A program made the translations under genes and the position numbers. From Bog-473 sp963840245 (GTDB lineage: Bacteria > Actinomycetota > Acidimicrobiia > Acidimicrobiales > RAAP-2), in the NCBI GenBank assembly GCA_963840245.1, contig CAWIYI010000013.1:1-64000 (forward strand): a DNA stretch of 64,000 nt, read 5' to 3'. Position 1 is the first letter of the stretch; each line of letters starts with the position of its first letter. The notes below the pieces were generated by a model. It saw only the letters and a program-made list of their open reading frames with translations. It was not told the origin of the DNA and searched no databases. Below, one piece after another: positions 1 through 9,158 of the stretch.

Positions 1-73
1 TGGGCCGCCCGGGTCTCGATCCCGGCACCTTGGGATTAAAAGTCCCCTGCTCTTCCGGATGAGCTAGCGGCCC
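1..73 (-). tRNA. tRNA-Lys(TTT)
   Basis: On the minus strand the 7-bp acceptor stem pairs GGGCCGC (67-73) with GCGGCCC (2-8), followed by discriminator A at position 1. The anticodon stem and loop read GGGGA-CTTTTAA-TCCC, giving anticodon TTT for lysine. The T-arm GGGATCGAGACCC-type stem is also present. Any encoded CCA would lie outside the window. Confidence 0.93.
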
Positions 74-367
74 GGATCAGCACGATAACGGGCAAATCCA
101 GCGGACAGGGAAACGCCTCATTCACGAGCGCCGGACGAGTCTGGGCTTCCCAAGACGCGAAACGATGCGACGCGGATCGCCGTGACTGCGATCACGGCGA
201 GCAGGGCGACGCCTTCCGAGCCTGAGAGGCGGCCCCTTGGGTCCACACGGGAACGCCGATCCCGTCGGGCGCTATCGCGGCTTGGGCGGACGGCCGGGCC
301 TTCCTCTTCGAGGGATCTGCCGCAAGAACTGAACAGCGCAAACCGGCCTGCTCAGGCAGGCCCATGA

Positions 368-1237
368 TCAGCCAATGGCGGCCAACTTCGGCACGACCGG
401 CCCCCACGTCTCTTCGAGCCACTGCGACGGCTCGGAACCGGCGGCGCGGATCACGATGGCCTGCACGCCGGCGTCATGGAGCGCTTCGGCCTCGTGCACG
501 ATTGCGTCCGGTCCAGCGTCGTCCGCCACCCCGATGAGGGCCGTCACTTCGATGTCCGCAAACGCGCGGCCGACTTCGTCGCAGTGGCGGCGCAGGACCT
601 CCACTTTGTGTGCAACGGTCGCGGAGTCGCCGATGATGTTGCACGCGTCGGCGTAGGTCGCGACGAGTCGAAGGGTCTTGCGCTCGCCCCCTCCTCCGAT
701 GAGCACCCGTGGGCGTGGCGAGCTGACGGGCTGGGGTGAGCACAAGGTCTCGGCCAATCGGTAGTGCGTGCCTTCGTAGGGGCCGTTGTCATCGCTCCAC
801 ATCTGGAAGCAGATCTGGAGCGTCTCTTCGAGCCTCTCATAGCGTTCGCGCAACGGCGGGAACGGGACACCGAGCCCTCGGTGTTCCCGCTCGTACCAGG
901 CTGCCCCCAGCCCCAGTTCGGCTCGACCTCCCGAGAGGACGTCGAGCGTGGTGATCGTCTTGGCCAGCAGTCCCGGGTGGCGGTACGTCACCCCGCCGAC
1001 GAGGAGCCGGAAGCGCAGCCGCTCCGTCTTCGCCGCCGCGAAGGACAGTGCCGAGTACCCCTCGAGCATCGGCTCCTCGGCGGGCCAGAGCATGTCCATC
1101 TGGAACCAATGATCCATCACCGAAAGGGTCCGTACCCCAATTGCCTCCGCGGTCCCGGCCAATGTTGCAAACGTCGGCCCGATTGCTTCTGGGCCTCCCG
1201 GCCAGGTGAAGCGTGGCACGTGGATGTCGAGTTCCAT
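368..1237 (-). CDS. LLM-class F420-dependent oxidoreductase
   Basis: A 289-residue protein of the luciferase-like monooxygenase family, which in actinobacteria usually uses coenzyme F420 to oxidise or reduce small organic substrates in the cytoplasm. The TIM-barrel family signatures visible are the N-terminal MELDIHVPRF strand, SVMDHWFQM, a GGVTYRHPGLLAK stretch, the LSGGRAELGLGAAW motif and VLIGGGGERKTLRLVA. The reading frame stays open about 60 codons further upstream, but ATG 1237 is preceded by GGAGGA at a good distance and starts the conserved domain. It resembles the gene at 17984-18910. Substrate unknown. Confidence 0.88.
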   Translation of the reverse strand: MELDIHVPRFTWPGGPEAIGPTFATLAGTAEAIGVRTLSVMDHWFQMDMLWPAEEPMLEGYSALSFAAAKTERLRFRLLVGGVTYRHPGLLAKTITTLDVLSGGRAELGLGAAWYEREHRGLGVPFPPLRERYERLEETLQICFQMWSDDNGPYEGTHYRLAETLCSPQPVSSPRPRVLIGGGGERKTLRLVATYADACNIIGDSATVAHKVEVLRRHCDEVGRAFADIEVTALIGVADDAGPDAIVHEAEALHDAGVQAIVIRAAGSEPSQWLEETWGPVVPKLAAIG

Positions 1238-1819
1238 GTCGTCCTCCGGTCGCTCGTCTCGAGGGTACCCGCATGGTCTACCCGGGTGGTGGGCCGACTC
1301 CGCGCGTCGACCGTACCGTCGGGCCCGCGTGAGCCTGGTTGCCGACGCTCTTGACGCGCTCCGCTCGCTGGCCGAGCGCGCATCGACTGCCTGTCCGATG
1401 GGTCGCACCGTTGCGACACTGTTCACCGGGACCCTCGAGCGCCACGCAACACTCTCCGGCGCGTTTGCTCGGGCATGACCTCGTCTCGTTGCCCGATCCC
1501 GCCCGCACGCAGTGCGAACGGACCGGTGCCTGGCTCAGAAGGGCCGGATGTGCGCCATCCCGGTGCGAACCACCTCCTCTGCGAGCCGGGGCTGGCTCGA
1601 GCAATCACTGACAAGAGGCCGGCGACGGCGCCATCATCTACAACTGCCGGCCGCTGACCCAGACATGGGCCTGATCGGCCCTCGCTCCATCTGCTCTGTG
1701 TTTCCCCCTGGCTCACGTGGGCAGCTGCTGGCGCCCGGTCGCCGAGTGAAGGTTCTGCCGCCGAAGGAACGTGGGCGGAACCCTGGCAGCCGCCCGAAGT
1801 GCAACCTACGATGCAGCGT
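1238..1819. other. Intergenic region, no convincing gene
   Basis: About 580 bases between divergently oriented genes. Several open frames cross it on both strands but none shows a ribosome site, a recognisable domain or consistent codon bias. The right end holds the leaderless-type box at 1807-1812. I see no RNA gene or clear terminator. Confidence 0.5.
1807..1812 (+). promoter_or_regulatory. TACGAT -10 box, leaderless start
   Basis: TACGAT followed by exactly 7 nt and ATG at 1820, with no Shine-Dalgarno. This matches the TAnnnT box and spacing seen before other starts in the window. Confidence 0.5.
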
Positions 1820-2926
1820 ATGGACCCTTCAGTCGGGGACATCGCGGAGATGGCGGACCCCGTGCTCCGCAACCTCTGGATCACCCAGCGGTACCACGAC
1901 TTCGCCGTGGCGCTGCGCGACGCCGGTCTTGCGGAGAATGCCACCTGGTGTGCGTTCGCCGTGTGGGCATCCAAGACTGCCGGCGCCACCATACGCGGGG
2001 AGGTGCTGCCGGCTCGGGCCAAGCAGCTCCTGCTCGACAACGAGGCCACCGAGGCCGGCCTGCACAAATTCAACCACGGCCTGCTCGGGCGGGCCGTGCA
2101 GAAACTCACGCGTGACCACCTCGGTCGGCTCGTCGAGGGCGTCACCAAGGACGTATCCAGGCAGATCGCCGCCGGCAACGTTCTGGTCTTCGCCGAGCTT
2201 GCACCCATCTTCGCGGAATTGCTGCGGGTGCGTGACCCGAAGCCGGCGAATGCAGAGGAGCTCGCCGCAGCGGTCGCGCCCGCCCTTGCGTCACTCGGGT
2301 CCGGAGCCGATTCCGCCTCAGCGGCGACGGCCTTCCAATGCTACGGACGCGCCCTCTTTGCACCGGCCGACCGCACCACCCTGATCCTTCAAGCCAACAT
2401 CCTGGCGGTCGCTCACGAGCAGCGCCGCCTGCAGCCGGCCATCTCGGGCGCGCTGAATGCTGCGATCAGCGACACCCTGAAGAAGCTCATCGAAGACGAC
2501 TTCGTTCGCCACCTTCCCATCGCGTCGATCCGCCACGAGCTCGACGGGCTGACGGACGATCTCTGCGGGGTCCTCGACGAGGCCTGGGATACGGCGCTCA
2601 CCGAATCGATCATGCAGCTCGTCACCGCCAGCGAGACGTTCGATCTCCGGTGCGACGTGCCGCCTCTGCCCGACGGCATGTTCCCGTCCGGACTCCGCAA
2701 GCTGACCGGAACGGCCGCCGAGAGCGCGCTCGCCCAATGGGACAAGACAGCGGGGTCCGGGGCGCCGTCCGGTGCCCATGACTGGGCCGTACTCGAGGAG
2801 CGGATGAACTTCATCGTCAATCTGTTCCGCTCACGCCAGAATGACGGTTCCCTCTTCGACCCGCCGTTCACCGCCACGCAGCTGGCCGAAATGGCGCAGG
2901 GTCAACTGCCGTCGGGTCCCTTATAG
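1820..2926 (+). CDS. Hypothetical helical protein, 368 aa
   Basis: I do not recognise this family. The protein is mostly Ala/Leu-rich helix, with no signal peptide and no membrane segment; short motifs that could anchor a search are FAVWASKTAGATIR near the N-terminus, KFNHGLLGR, FQCYGRALFAPADRT and LEERMNFIVNLFRSR near the C-terminus. The start at ATG 1820 is chosen for the -10-like box just upstream; GTG 1799 or ATG 1811 are alternatives. Its 3' end overlaps the convergent MpaB-like oxygenase gene by 25 bp, so the two may be regulated antagonistically or function together, but that is only context. Confidence 0.72.
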   Translation: MDPSVGDIAEMADPVLRNLWITQRYHDFAVALRDAGLAENATWCAFAVWASKTAGATIRGEVLPARAKQLLLDNEATEAGLHKFNHGLLGRAVQKLTRDHLGRLVEGVTKDVSRQIAAGNVLVFAELAPIFAELLRVRDPKPANAEELAAAVAPALASLGSGADSASAATAFQCYGRALFAPADRTTLILQANILAVAHEQRRLQPAISGALNAAISDTLKKLIEDDFVRHLPIASIRHELDGLTDDLCGVLDEAWDTALTESIMQLVTASETFDLRCDVPPLPDGMFPSGLRKLTGTAAESALAQWDKTAGSGAPSGAHDWAVLEERMNFIVNLFRSRQNDGSLFDPPFTATQLAEMAQGQLPSGPL

Positions 2927-4032
2927 GGGGCGATGTTCCACCGGGTCGCCAACGACGTCGGCACCTCGAACGGAGGCCGGTCGCCGTAGCGCTCCGCCCT
3001 GACCGCGAGCGAGAGCATCCCGAAGCCGATCTTCTCGGAGAGTCCCTGAAGCAGTCGACGATGTAACTCCTCCAGCGAGACCCGTCGGCTCAGATCAGCG
3101 AGCGGACCGAAGAGATTCTTGGTCCAGTCCGCTTTCGGGACACTGAGGAGGTCGGCGGTGGCGTCGCCGACGTAGAAGCGGACTGTTGTCGCGGGAAGGC
3201 CGCGTAACCCAGGCGGCGCGAGGCGTGTCCCCTGCTCGAGGAGCGCCGCCATGAGGGCGCTGCCCGACTCACTCGGACCGAACTGGCGGCGGCGCACGAT
3301 CGGCATGAGGACCGATGTCTGGGCGCGGGTCAGGGGAAGAAGATCGGGGCGGACCCCCAGGTAGTGGCCGATCAGTGACCACGCATGCAGGTAGGCGTTC
3401 GCATCGTCTTCCGAGTACACGATCCCCGTCCGGTCGAACACCTCGAACACGATCTCGGTAAAAGTGAGCAGCGTCTCGAGCAGGTCTTCCTGATTGATGG
3501 GCGTGCCCCAGGCCGGATTCCACTCCGCCCGCGGGTCGTTCTGAATCAGCCACCGCACGGCAGCGTGCATAAGCCGGACGTGTCGTACGTCCGAGTACCC
3601 GCGCCCCCCTGATTCCAGGCCACCACGCTCCATGACGTCGAGGTGGAACTGCGCCGTCTCGTTCAGCCGGCGCGTGGCGTCGGTCTCGAGACGGGCCGTC
3701 AAGCCGAGGACCTGGACCCCGCGCCAGCAGGCGTACGCCGACGGGAGCGCTGCCGCATACAGCGCAGTGAAGACATGGGAGCCCCACCGGGCGAAGCACT
3801 CCTGCCCTGCAGAGACGAGGGCGGGATCGACCCAGGCGGGGGGAACCGGTCCCTTCTCGAGGAACGACTTCAGCGCGGGGTCGGCGACTTCGTGCTGCTC
3901 GACCACGAGCGCCCGGAAGGCCGACGACGCGTCCTTCGTCCCCGAGAACAGCCCCGCGATGACGTTGTCCGCCTCCGGGTCCGCCTGGGTGCGCAGGCTA
4001 TCGAGAAAGGCATCGTCCCACGTCATGGTCAT
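2902..4032 (-). CDS. MpaB/latex-clearing-type oxygenase (DUF2236)
   Basis: A 376-residue protein of the oxygenase MpaB / DUF2236 family, which includes the haem-dependent rubber oxygenase Lcp. The family hallmark R(L)MHAAVRW is present in the middle of the protein with flanking helices, and the His there is the expected haem ligand by family knowledge. Length fits Lcp-like members. No Tat or Sec signal is evident, unlike secreted Lcp. The start ATG overlaps the stop of the upstream cyclase/ATPase gene as ATGA, so the two are translationally coupled. A second in-frame ATG lies two codons downstream. Substrate not predictable from sequence. Confidence 0.8.
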   Translation of the reverse strand: MTMTWDDAFLDSLRTQADPEADNVIAGLFSGTKDASSAFRALVVEQHEVADPALKSFLEKGPVPPAWVDPALVSAGQECFARWGSHVFTALYAAALPSAYACWRGVQVLGLTARLETDATRRLNETAQFHLDVMERGGLESGGRGYSDVRHVRLMHAAVRWLIQNDPRAEWNPAWGTPINQEDLLETLLTFTEIVFEVFDRTGIVYSEDDANAYLHAWSLIGHYLGVRPDLLPLTRAQTSVLMPIVRRRQFGPSESGSALMAALLEQGTRLAPPGLRGLPATTVRFYVGDATADLLSVPKADWTKNLFGPLADLSRRVSLEELHRRLLQGLSEKIGFGMLSLAVRAERYGDRPPFEVPTSLATRWNIAPYKGPDGS

Positions 4033-6908
4033 GGTAACTCCAACGCTCTTCGGGCCTCAGTGAGGCTCCGGCTCGGTCCGCCCTCGGCTGTTTCCGCCAC
4101 GCTCGCCTCCAGGTCCACGCGGACGTGGTCGGGCGCACCCGGGAGGCCGAGCCAGTCCGTCAATGCCCGGAGCTCCAGCATGCGTGCACCTTGGCTCCGT
4201 GCCACCCGGACGGCCTCTTCGTAGTCGCGGCCCGCCTGTTCCACTCTCCGGCCGCGCCGCAGCACACCGGCACGGAGACGGAGGATCTCCGCCTCGCAGA
4301 ACTGCTCGCCGGTGGTCCGGGCCGTGTCGAGGGCATCGTCGAGCAGACCACGTGCCCGCTCGGCCCCTGCGAGCAGGTCGTCCGCCAGGAGCATCTCGAA
4401 GTAGGGGCGGAGCAGCGGTCCGGGCAGTTCCGGCTCATCCATCCCATCACCGGCCCACCACTGCAATGAACGGGCCCACTGCCGCCATTGCCGCGTGCTG
4501 ACCTCGTCGGCGACGTGCAACGTCTCCTCCGCCAGCTTGATCACGACCTCACGCTCACCATCGAGCTGCGCCATGATGGCCGAGGTGACGGCGGCCAACG
4601 CCTGGGCTTGCGGAACCTGTCGCTCGGTCGTGCAGCGCAGAACGTCGTCCGCGATGCGCCACGCTTCGGTCGTGTTCCCGGTCAGCCAGCAGGCCAGCGC
4701 CGTTGCGACACGTGGCGCGGCCAAGGCCATGAGCTCGACCGAACGCATCGGTGGGAGTTCACTCAGACTGGCCTCGACCGGAAGGCCGTTCGACTCGTAG
4801 GAAGCCCGGAGCTGCGCCAGTCCGTCGTGCAGCATCCCCTGCCAAATCCGGGTGGTCCCCTCGTAGGTGTCGATAAGCCCGAGCATCCAGTCGTCGCCGA
4901 GGATCTCCGCTTCCGTCCTCGCCTCGCGCAGGATCCTGTTGATCGTCTTGTATTCCGCGCTGGCCTGCCACCACGGCACCAGCACCATGTAGTTGCGCAA
5001 CAAGATCTCTCGGTTGCCGAGGCGGCGCGCCAGCTCCTCCACCCGCCGCGACTCTTCGAGGGCCTCTGGGGCGCTCTGGTCGACCGCGGTCAAGCACATC
5101 ACCAGACGGCTGCGTGACTTGAGCTCGGTGCCGTCGCGTTCGTCCTCGGGCAGCTGGTCCACGAGGGCGAGCATTTCCCGCTCGTGGCCCGCGGCCTCCC
5201 GGAAGCGGGCGTTCTGTCGTGCCGCGTGCGATGCCTGCTTCCAGAGCGGCACCGCTTCTGTCGCTCTTCCGGCCGCACCCATGTGGTACGCCGCGATCTC
5301 CGGCTGGGCCTCGGCTCGACCGGACGCGATCAGCGTCTCGCCGACCACGCCGTGCACGCGGACCCGGTCGGCCCGGAGCACCGAGCGATAGGAGGTCTCT
5401 TGGATCAGGGCGTGACGGAACTGCATCTCGTCCGACCTCGGGGAGGACTCGATGATCGCGTGCTCCTGCAACCGGCGAAGCTCGGCGTCGAGTGTCACCC
5501 CTTCCAGCCCGGTTGCCGCCTCGAGCACCCGACGGTCGAACGAGCGCCCGATGACGGCCGCTGCCTGTGCGACCCGCTTGGCCTCACCGACTCGGTCCAG
5601 GCGCGCCGTGATGACCTCCGAGAGCGTCGTCGGCATGGCGTCGGCGCTGACCGCCTCGCCGTCGGCCAGCCCGCGCGCAAGCTCCTCGAGGAAGAGGGGA
5701 ACCCCATCGGCCCGTTGCACCAGCGCTTCGCGCACATCTGCGCGGAGCCGGGACACACCGGGCAGTTGCTCGAGCATCGTGCGGGCTTCCTCGCTGCTCA
5801 ACCGGTCGAGCTGGAGCTCGGCCTTCGGCACCAGGTGCGGGTCGTCGACGATCTCTGGCCTGGCGCTCAGCACCACGAGCACCGCCTTCGACCCCTCTGC
5901 GATCAGGTGCACCGCTTCCAAGGTGCTGGGGTCGGCCCAATGCGCGTCCTCCACGACCAGAAGGAGTGGTGCGTCACCCGCCTGAACATCGACCCACGCG
6001 GCCGCCTCTTGCGGGGTCGCAGGGGCGTGACCAATGACCTCACCAAAGGGCTGGAGTGGACTGAGGGATCCGCGCCTGCTGCACACCAGCGTCACGACCG
6101 GATGACGACGCGCCCGGATCTCCGCGCTGAACTCGAACAGCAAGCGCGATTTTCCGATCCCCGGTTCTCCCGAGACGACGACGAGTCGACCTGACCCGTT
6201 CTCGAGATGGGCCCACTGCTCGTGCAGCCAGTCCGATGCCCCGACCCGGGAGATGAACATCGTCAATGGCCGCGCCTCCAAACGGGTCCGGGCGCTGCTC
6301 CGTCGCAGGACCCGGAACGCCGGCACGGGTTGCCCGATGCCCTTCAGAGTGAGGGAACCCAAGGGCTCCAGCTCGAAGAAGCCGGAGACCAGCGTGGCGG
6401 TCTCGCCACTGACCACGATCTGGCCCGGCGCTCCAACCGCCTGAAGACGGGCGGCCATGTTGGGGACCTGGCCCCAGACGTCCGGAAGCCGCTCCGTCCC
6501 GCCGGCCGTGACGGCTGCGACCAGTACGTCGCCTGTGTGGATGCCGGCCCGCGCCTGCAGGTCGCTGATCCCCAACGCCGGCGGGAGCTCGGCCCCGAAT
6601 CGCACGATGTCGTCGACAATCTCCATGCCGGCCACGAGGGCGTCACGGCCCGCCGACTCCTGGGCCGTGGGGTAGCCGAAGTAGGCGAGAGCGCCGTCAC
6701 CTTGGAACTGCGCGATCACACCGCCGTGCGCCCTGACGATTGCGGCGACGCGGTGCTGGTACGCGTTCAACACCTCGTGCCAGTCCTCCGGATCGAGCGC
6801 GGACGCGAGATCGGTCGAGCCGACGAGGTCGGTGAACATGACCGTCAACTGGCGTCGCTCGGGCCCCTCGGCCGATGGAGTCACCCGACTGTCCCGGTGA
6901 CGGGGCAT
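4029..6908 (-). CDS. Class III nucleotide cyclase fused to AAA-type ATPase and TPR-like region
   Basis: A 959-residue multidomain regulator. Residues about 18-200 form a class III adenylate/guanylate cyclase domain, with metal-binding D27 in MFTDLVGST and the QGDGALAYFG loop; the usual base-contacting Lys before GDG is Gln here. Residues about 215-500 form an ATPase with Walker A (GEPGIGKS, about 247-254) and Walker B (VVEDAHWADP). The remaining half is helical and TPR-like. This architecture is known from actinobacterial MalT/LuxR-like regulators, but there is no HTH domain. Start ATG 6908 is preferred; the frame stays open to TTG 6953. A TAGATT box at 6953-6958 on this strand could be its promoter. 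Coupled to the MpaB-like gene. Confidence 0.87.
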   Translation of the reverse strand: MPRHRDSRVTPSAEGPERRQLTVMFTDLVGSTDLASALDPEDWHEVLNAYQHRVAAIVRAHGGVIAQFQGDGALAYFGYPTAQESAGRDALVAGMEIVDDIVRFGAELPPALGISDLQARAGIHTGDVLVAAVTAGGTERLPDVWGQVPNMAARLQAVGAPGQIVVSGETATLVSGFFELEPLGSLTLKGIGQPVPAFRVLRRSSARTRLEARPLTMFISRVGASDWLHEQWAHLENGSGRLVVVSGEPGIGKSRLLFEFSAEIRARRHPVVTLVCSRRGSLSPLQPFGEVIGHAPATPQEAAAWVDVQAGDAPLLLVVEDAHWADPSTLEAVHLIAEGSKAVLVVLSARPEIVDDPHLVPKAELQLDRLSSEEARTMLEQLPGVSRLRADVREALVQRADGVPLFLEELARGLADGEAVSADAMPTTLSEVITARLDRVGEAKRVAQAAAVIGRSFDRRVLEAATGLEGVTLDAELRRLQEHAIIESSPRSDEMQFRHALIQETSYRSVLRADRVRVHGVVGETLIASGRAEAQPEIAAYHMGAAGRATEAVPLWKQASHAARQNARFREAAGHEREMLALVDQLPEDERDGTELKSRSRLVMCLTAVDQSAPEALEESRRVEELARRLGNREILLRNYMVLVPWWQASAEYKTINRILREARTEAEILGDDWMLGLIDTYEGTTRIWQGMLHDGLAQLRASYESNGLPVEASLSELPPMRSVELMALAAPRVATALACWLTGNTTEAWRIADDVLRCTTERQVPQAQALAAVTSAIMAQLDGEREVVIKLAEETLHVADEVSTRQWRQWARSLQWWAGDGMDEPELPGPLLRPYFEMLLADDLLAGAERARGLLDDALDTARTTGEQFCEAEILRLRAGVLRRGRRVEQAGRDYEEAVRVARSQGARMLELRALTDWLGLPGAPDHVRVDLEASVAETAEGGPSRSLTEARRALELP

Positions 6909-7071
6909 CCAAGACAGGCACCTGTACCCCGCAGGAGTCGTCGCACGGGGCAAATCTACGTCCGCCCAGGCCGGAGCGATAGTGCAACCGGCGGGACGTG
7001 CTGTCGCACCGTGTTGCCTGCCGGCAAATGCCCTGACGGCCGCGGTCCCTGACTGGCGGCAACGCTGACCC

Positions 7072-7077
7072 TAGGCT
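7072..7077 (+). promoter_or_regulatory. TAGGCT -10 box, leaderless start
   Basis: TAGGCT followed by 6 nt and ATG 7084 with no ribosome-binding site between. One of the cleanest examples of the TAnnnT-to-start spacing recurring in this window. Confidence 0.6.
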
Positions 7078-7083
7078 GGCCCC

Positions 7084-7830
7084 ATGCGTTCGAAAATTTC
7101 TCGCCGTGCAGCCGCGGTGCTGCTCGCACTCAGCGCCTCGCCGATCATCCTCGGCGTCGTGTCTGGACCCGCAGCCGCGCAGGACACGACCACGACAACG
7201 ACCGCAGCGGTGACCACCACCACGGCCGCCCCGACGACCACGACGACAGAGCCACCCACGACGGAGCCCACGACCACGACGACGCGAGGCCGCCCGACGA
7301 CGACCTCATCACACCCGAGCACCACAACGACGACTGTGGCCACGACGACGTCGAGCTCCACGCCGTGGGGCTGGATCCTCCTTGCTGTGGTCATCGTCTT
7401 GGCGGCGATCCTCGTCGCCCTCCTGATCGCCCATACCAGGCGGCAGGGCCGTGTGGTGGGCTGGGAGCGCTCGGTGCGGCCCGCCGTGACCGCGGCCGAG
7501 CTCGCCCGGGAGCTCGTGCTGTCGCAATCCGACGCGGACGACGACCAGCGTCGGGCGACGGTCGCCGCGCAGGTCGACGAGGCAGTGGATGGACTGGAAC
7601 GGGCGGCGGGCTCCGCTCCCGATGAGACACATCGGGTCCTCAGCACGCGTGGCGCGGAGAGCCTGCGTGGCCTGGCCTTCGCCGTCGAGGCCGATCACCT
7701 GATGCGCTCAGGGGGCGCGACCCCCACCGGCGAGCAGCTGGCCTCCGCCGATTCGGCCCGGCGGAACCGCTCGGCCGAGCTGGACGCCGCCCTGGAAGAC
7801 CTGAAGGCGGCGATCGCGCCCAAGGCATAA
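7084..7830 (+). CDS. Secreted/membrane protein with Thr-rich linker
   Basis: A 248-residue protein of unknown function. It has an N-terminal signal sequence (positive MRSKISRR, then a hydrophobic stretch ending AAAQ at about residue 36), a low-complexity Thr-rich linker of about 60 residues broken by Pro, Ser and Ala, one strong transmembrane helix (WGWILLAVVIVLAAILVALL, about 98-117), and a charged helical C-terminal domain of about 125 residues after the basic TRRQGR. The topology suggests a single-pass protein with the Thr-rich part outside, possibly a glycosylation target, and the helical domain inside. ACC/ACG codon repeats make this stretch prone to slippage. Confidence 0.75.
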   Translation: MRSKISRRAAAVLLALSASPIILGVVSGPAAAQDTTTTTTAAVTTTTAAPTTTTTEPPTTEPTTTTTRGRPTTTSSHPSTTTTTVATTTSSSTPWGWILLAVVIVLAAILVALLIAHTRRQGRVVGWERSVRPAVTAAELARELVLSQSDADDDQRRATVAAQVDEAVDGLERAAGSAPDETHRVLSTRGAESLRGLAFAVEADHLMRSGGATPTGEQLASADSARRNRSAELDAALEDLKAAIAPKA

Positions 7831-7869
7831 CGCCGACCCTGACCATCGGGCCGGCGCGAACGAACGTGG

Positions 7870-8808
7870 TTGACTCTGCGCGTGCCATCCGAACGGCGTG
7901 TTCGTGGAGCGGGACTCACCCTTGCCGTGTCGGAGCGAGGAACGGGGGCGGGACCGACCGTCGTCCTCGTGCACGGTTTCCCTGACACGAGCGCGGTCTG
8001 GAATCCCGTCGCCGACCGCCTCGCCTCGGATCACCACGTGGTCTCCTATGACGTCAGGGGAGCCGGAAACTCCGAGGATCCGGGTTCTCGAGCCGGCTAT
8101 GGCCTGCCGCTCCTCGTCGACGACATGGTGGCCGTTCTCGAACACACCAGCCCTGGCTCGCCTGTCCACCTCGTGGCACACGACTGGGGATCGATCCAGG
8201 GCTGGGAGGCGGTGACCACGAAGGGTGTGGCACATCGGTTCGCCAGCTACACGTCCATCTCGGGTCCGCCGCTCGATCATGCCGGCCTCTGGGTGAGGCG
8301 TCACCGCTCCCTCGATCCGGTGCGCCTCGGACCTGTCCTCCAGCAGGGTCTCCACTCGTGGTACATCGCGTTCTTCCATCTGCCCTTCCTGCCCCCACTG
8401 ATGATGCGCCCGCGCCGCGCCAACCAGTTGTGGGCCGCGGCCCTCCACCGCGAGGGTGTGCCCACCGACGACCGTTGGCCGGCGCCCACACTCGGCTCGG
8501 ATTTCGCGCACGGCGTCGATCTCTACCGGGCCAATGTCGCTGATCGCATGCGCCACCCCCGGGCCGGGCACACCGACGTGCCGGTGCAGCTGATCGTCCC
8601 CACCCGCGACCGCTACGTGAGCCCACCGTTGCTCGAGGGCCTGGAGGAGTGGGCGTCCCTCATGTGGCGCCGGCCTGCGGACGGAGGACACTGGCTCATC
8701 CGGACCCACCCGGACGACGTCGCCCGCTGGGTGCGGGAGGTCGTCGCCAGCGTGGAGTGCGGGAGCGAGCCCGAACGCTTGCGCAGCCTGCGGGTGACCG
8801 GAACATGA
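7870..8808 (+). CDS. Alpha/beta hydrolase (epoxide-hydrolase-like)
   Basis: About 308-312 residues with the alpha/beta hydrolase fold: the oxyanion segment VLVHGFPDTSAVW, the nucleophile elbow AHDWGS (Asp in the nucleophile position, as in epoxide hydrolases and haloalkane dehalogenases), and a C-terminal His in ADGGHWLI. The RDRYVSPP loop before it is the usual place for the acid residue. The HGFPDT and HDWG motifs favour epoxide hydrolase over esterase. Start is uncertain: TTG 7870 or GTG 7882, neither with a clear ribosome site. Follows the Thr-rich protein by about 40 nt on the same strand. Confidence 0.82.
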   Translation: MTLRVPSERRVRGAGLTLAVSERGTGAGPTVVLVHGFPDTSAVWNPVADRLASDHHVVSYDVRGAGNSEDPGSRAGYGLPLLVDDMVAVLEHTSPGSPVHLVAHDWGSIQGWEAVTTKGVAHRFASYTSISGPPLDHAGLWVRRHRSLDPVRLGPVLQQGLHSWYIAFFHLPFLPPLMMRPRRANQLWAAALHREGVPTDDRWPAPTLGSDFAHGVDLYRANVADRMRHPRAGHTDVPVQLIVPTRDRYVSPPLLEGLEEWASLMWRRPADGGHWLIRTHPDDVARWVREVVASVECGSEPERLRSLRVTGT

Positions 8809-9158
8809 TTCGGGTGGACCCGGCGGCCGCCCAAGGGGCTCAGCGAGGCGCCGTAGTCGGCGTTCTCAGCGGGCCAGGCCGGCGACGTCCACAGTCACGT
8901 CGAGATGCTCGTGCGAGATCGACGACTTCGTCCGCCTGGGCTGCGGCCAGGCTGCCCGATCACGCGCAGGCGGCCGAGCGGAGGCGGACGGCGGCCCGAG
9001 TCCTGTAGCCAGCGACTCACTCACGGCGTCGATTCTCGTCCGCGGTATGCGCCAACCAGGAGGAATGGACCAGCGGTGATCCGCGGCCGTGCCGGCACCA
9101 CGACGCCCAAAGCTCCGACCTGGGCACTTTCGGCGGCACGCGCTACCGTACGCTTCGC
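8809..9158. other. Intergenic region with putative promoter
   Basis: About 350 bases with no credible gene. TACCGT at 9144-9149, 9 nt before ATG 9159, is a candidate -10 element for the response regulator gene. Nothing else recognised. Confidence 0.4.

Noticed and set aside
7189..7350. Regular ACC/ACG repeats resembling a repeat array
   Set aside because: They are codons of the Thr-rich linker in the membrane protein, not direct repeats with spacers, so no CRISPR or satellite is called.
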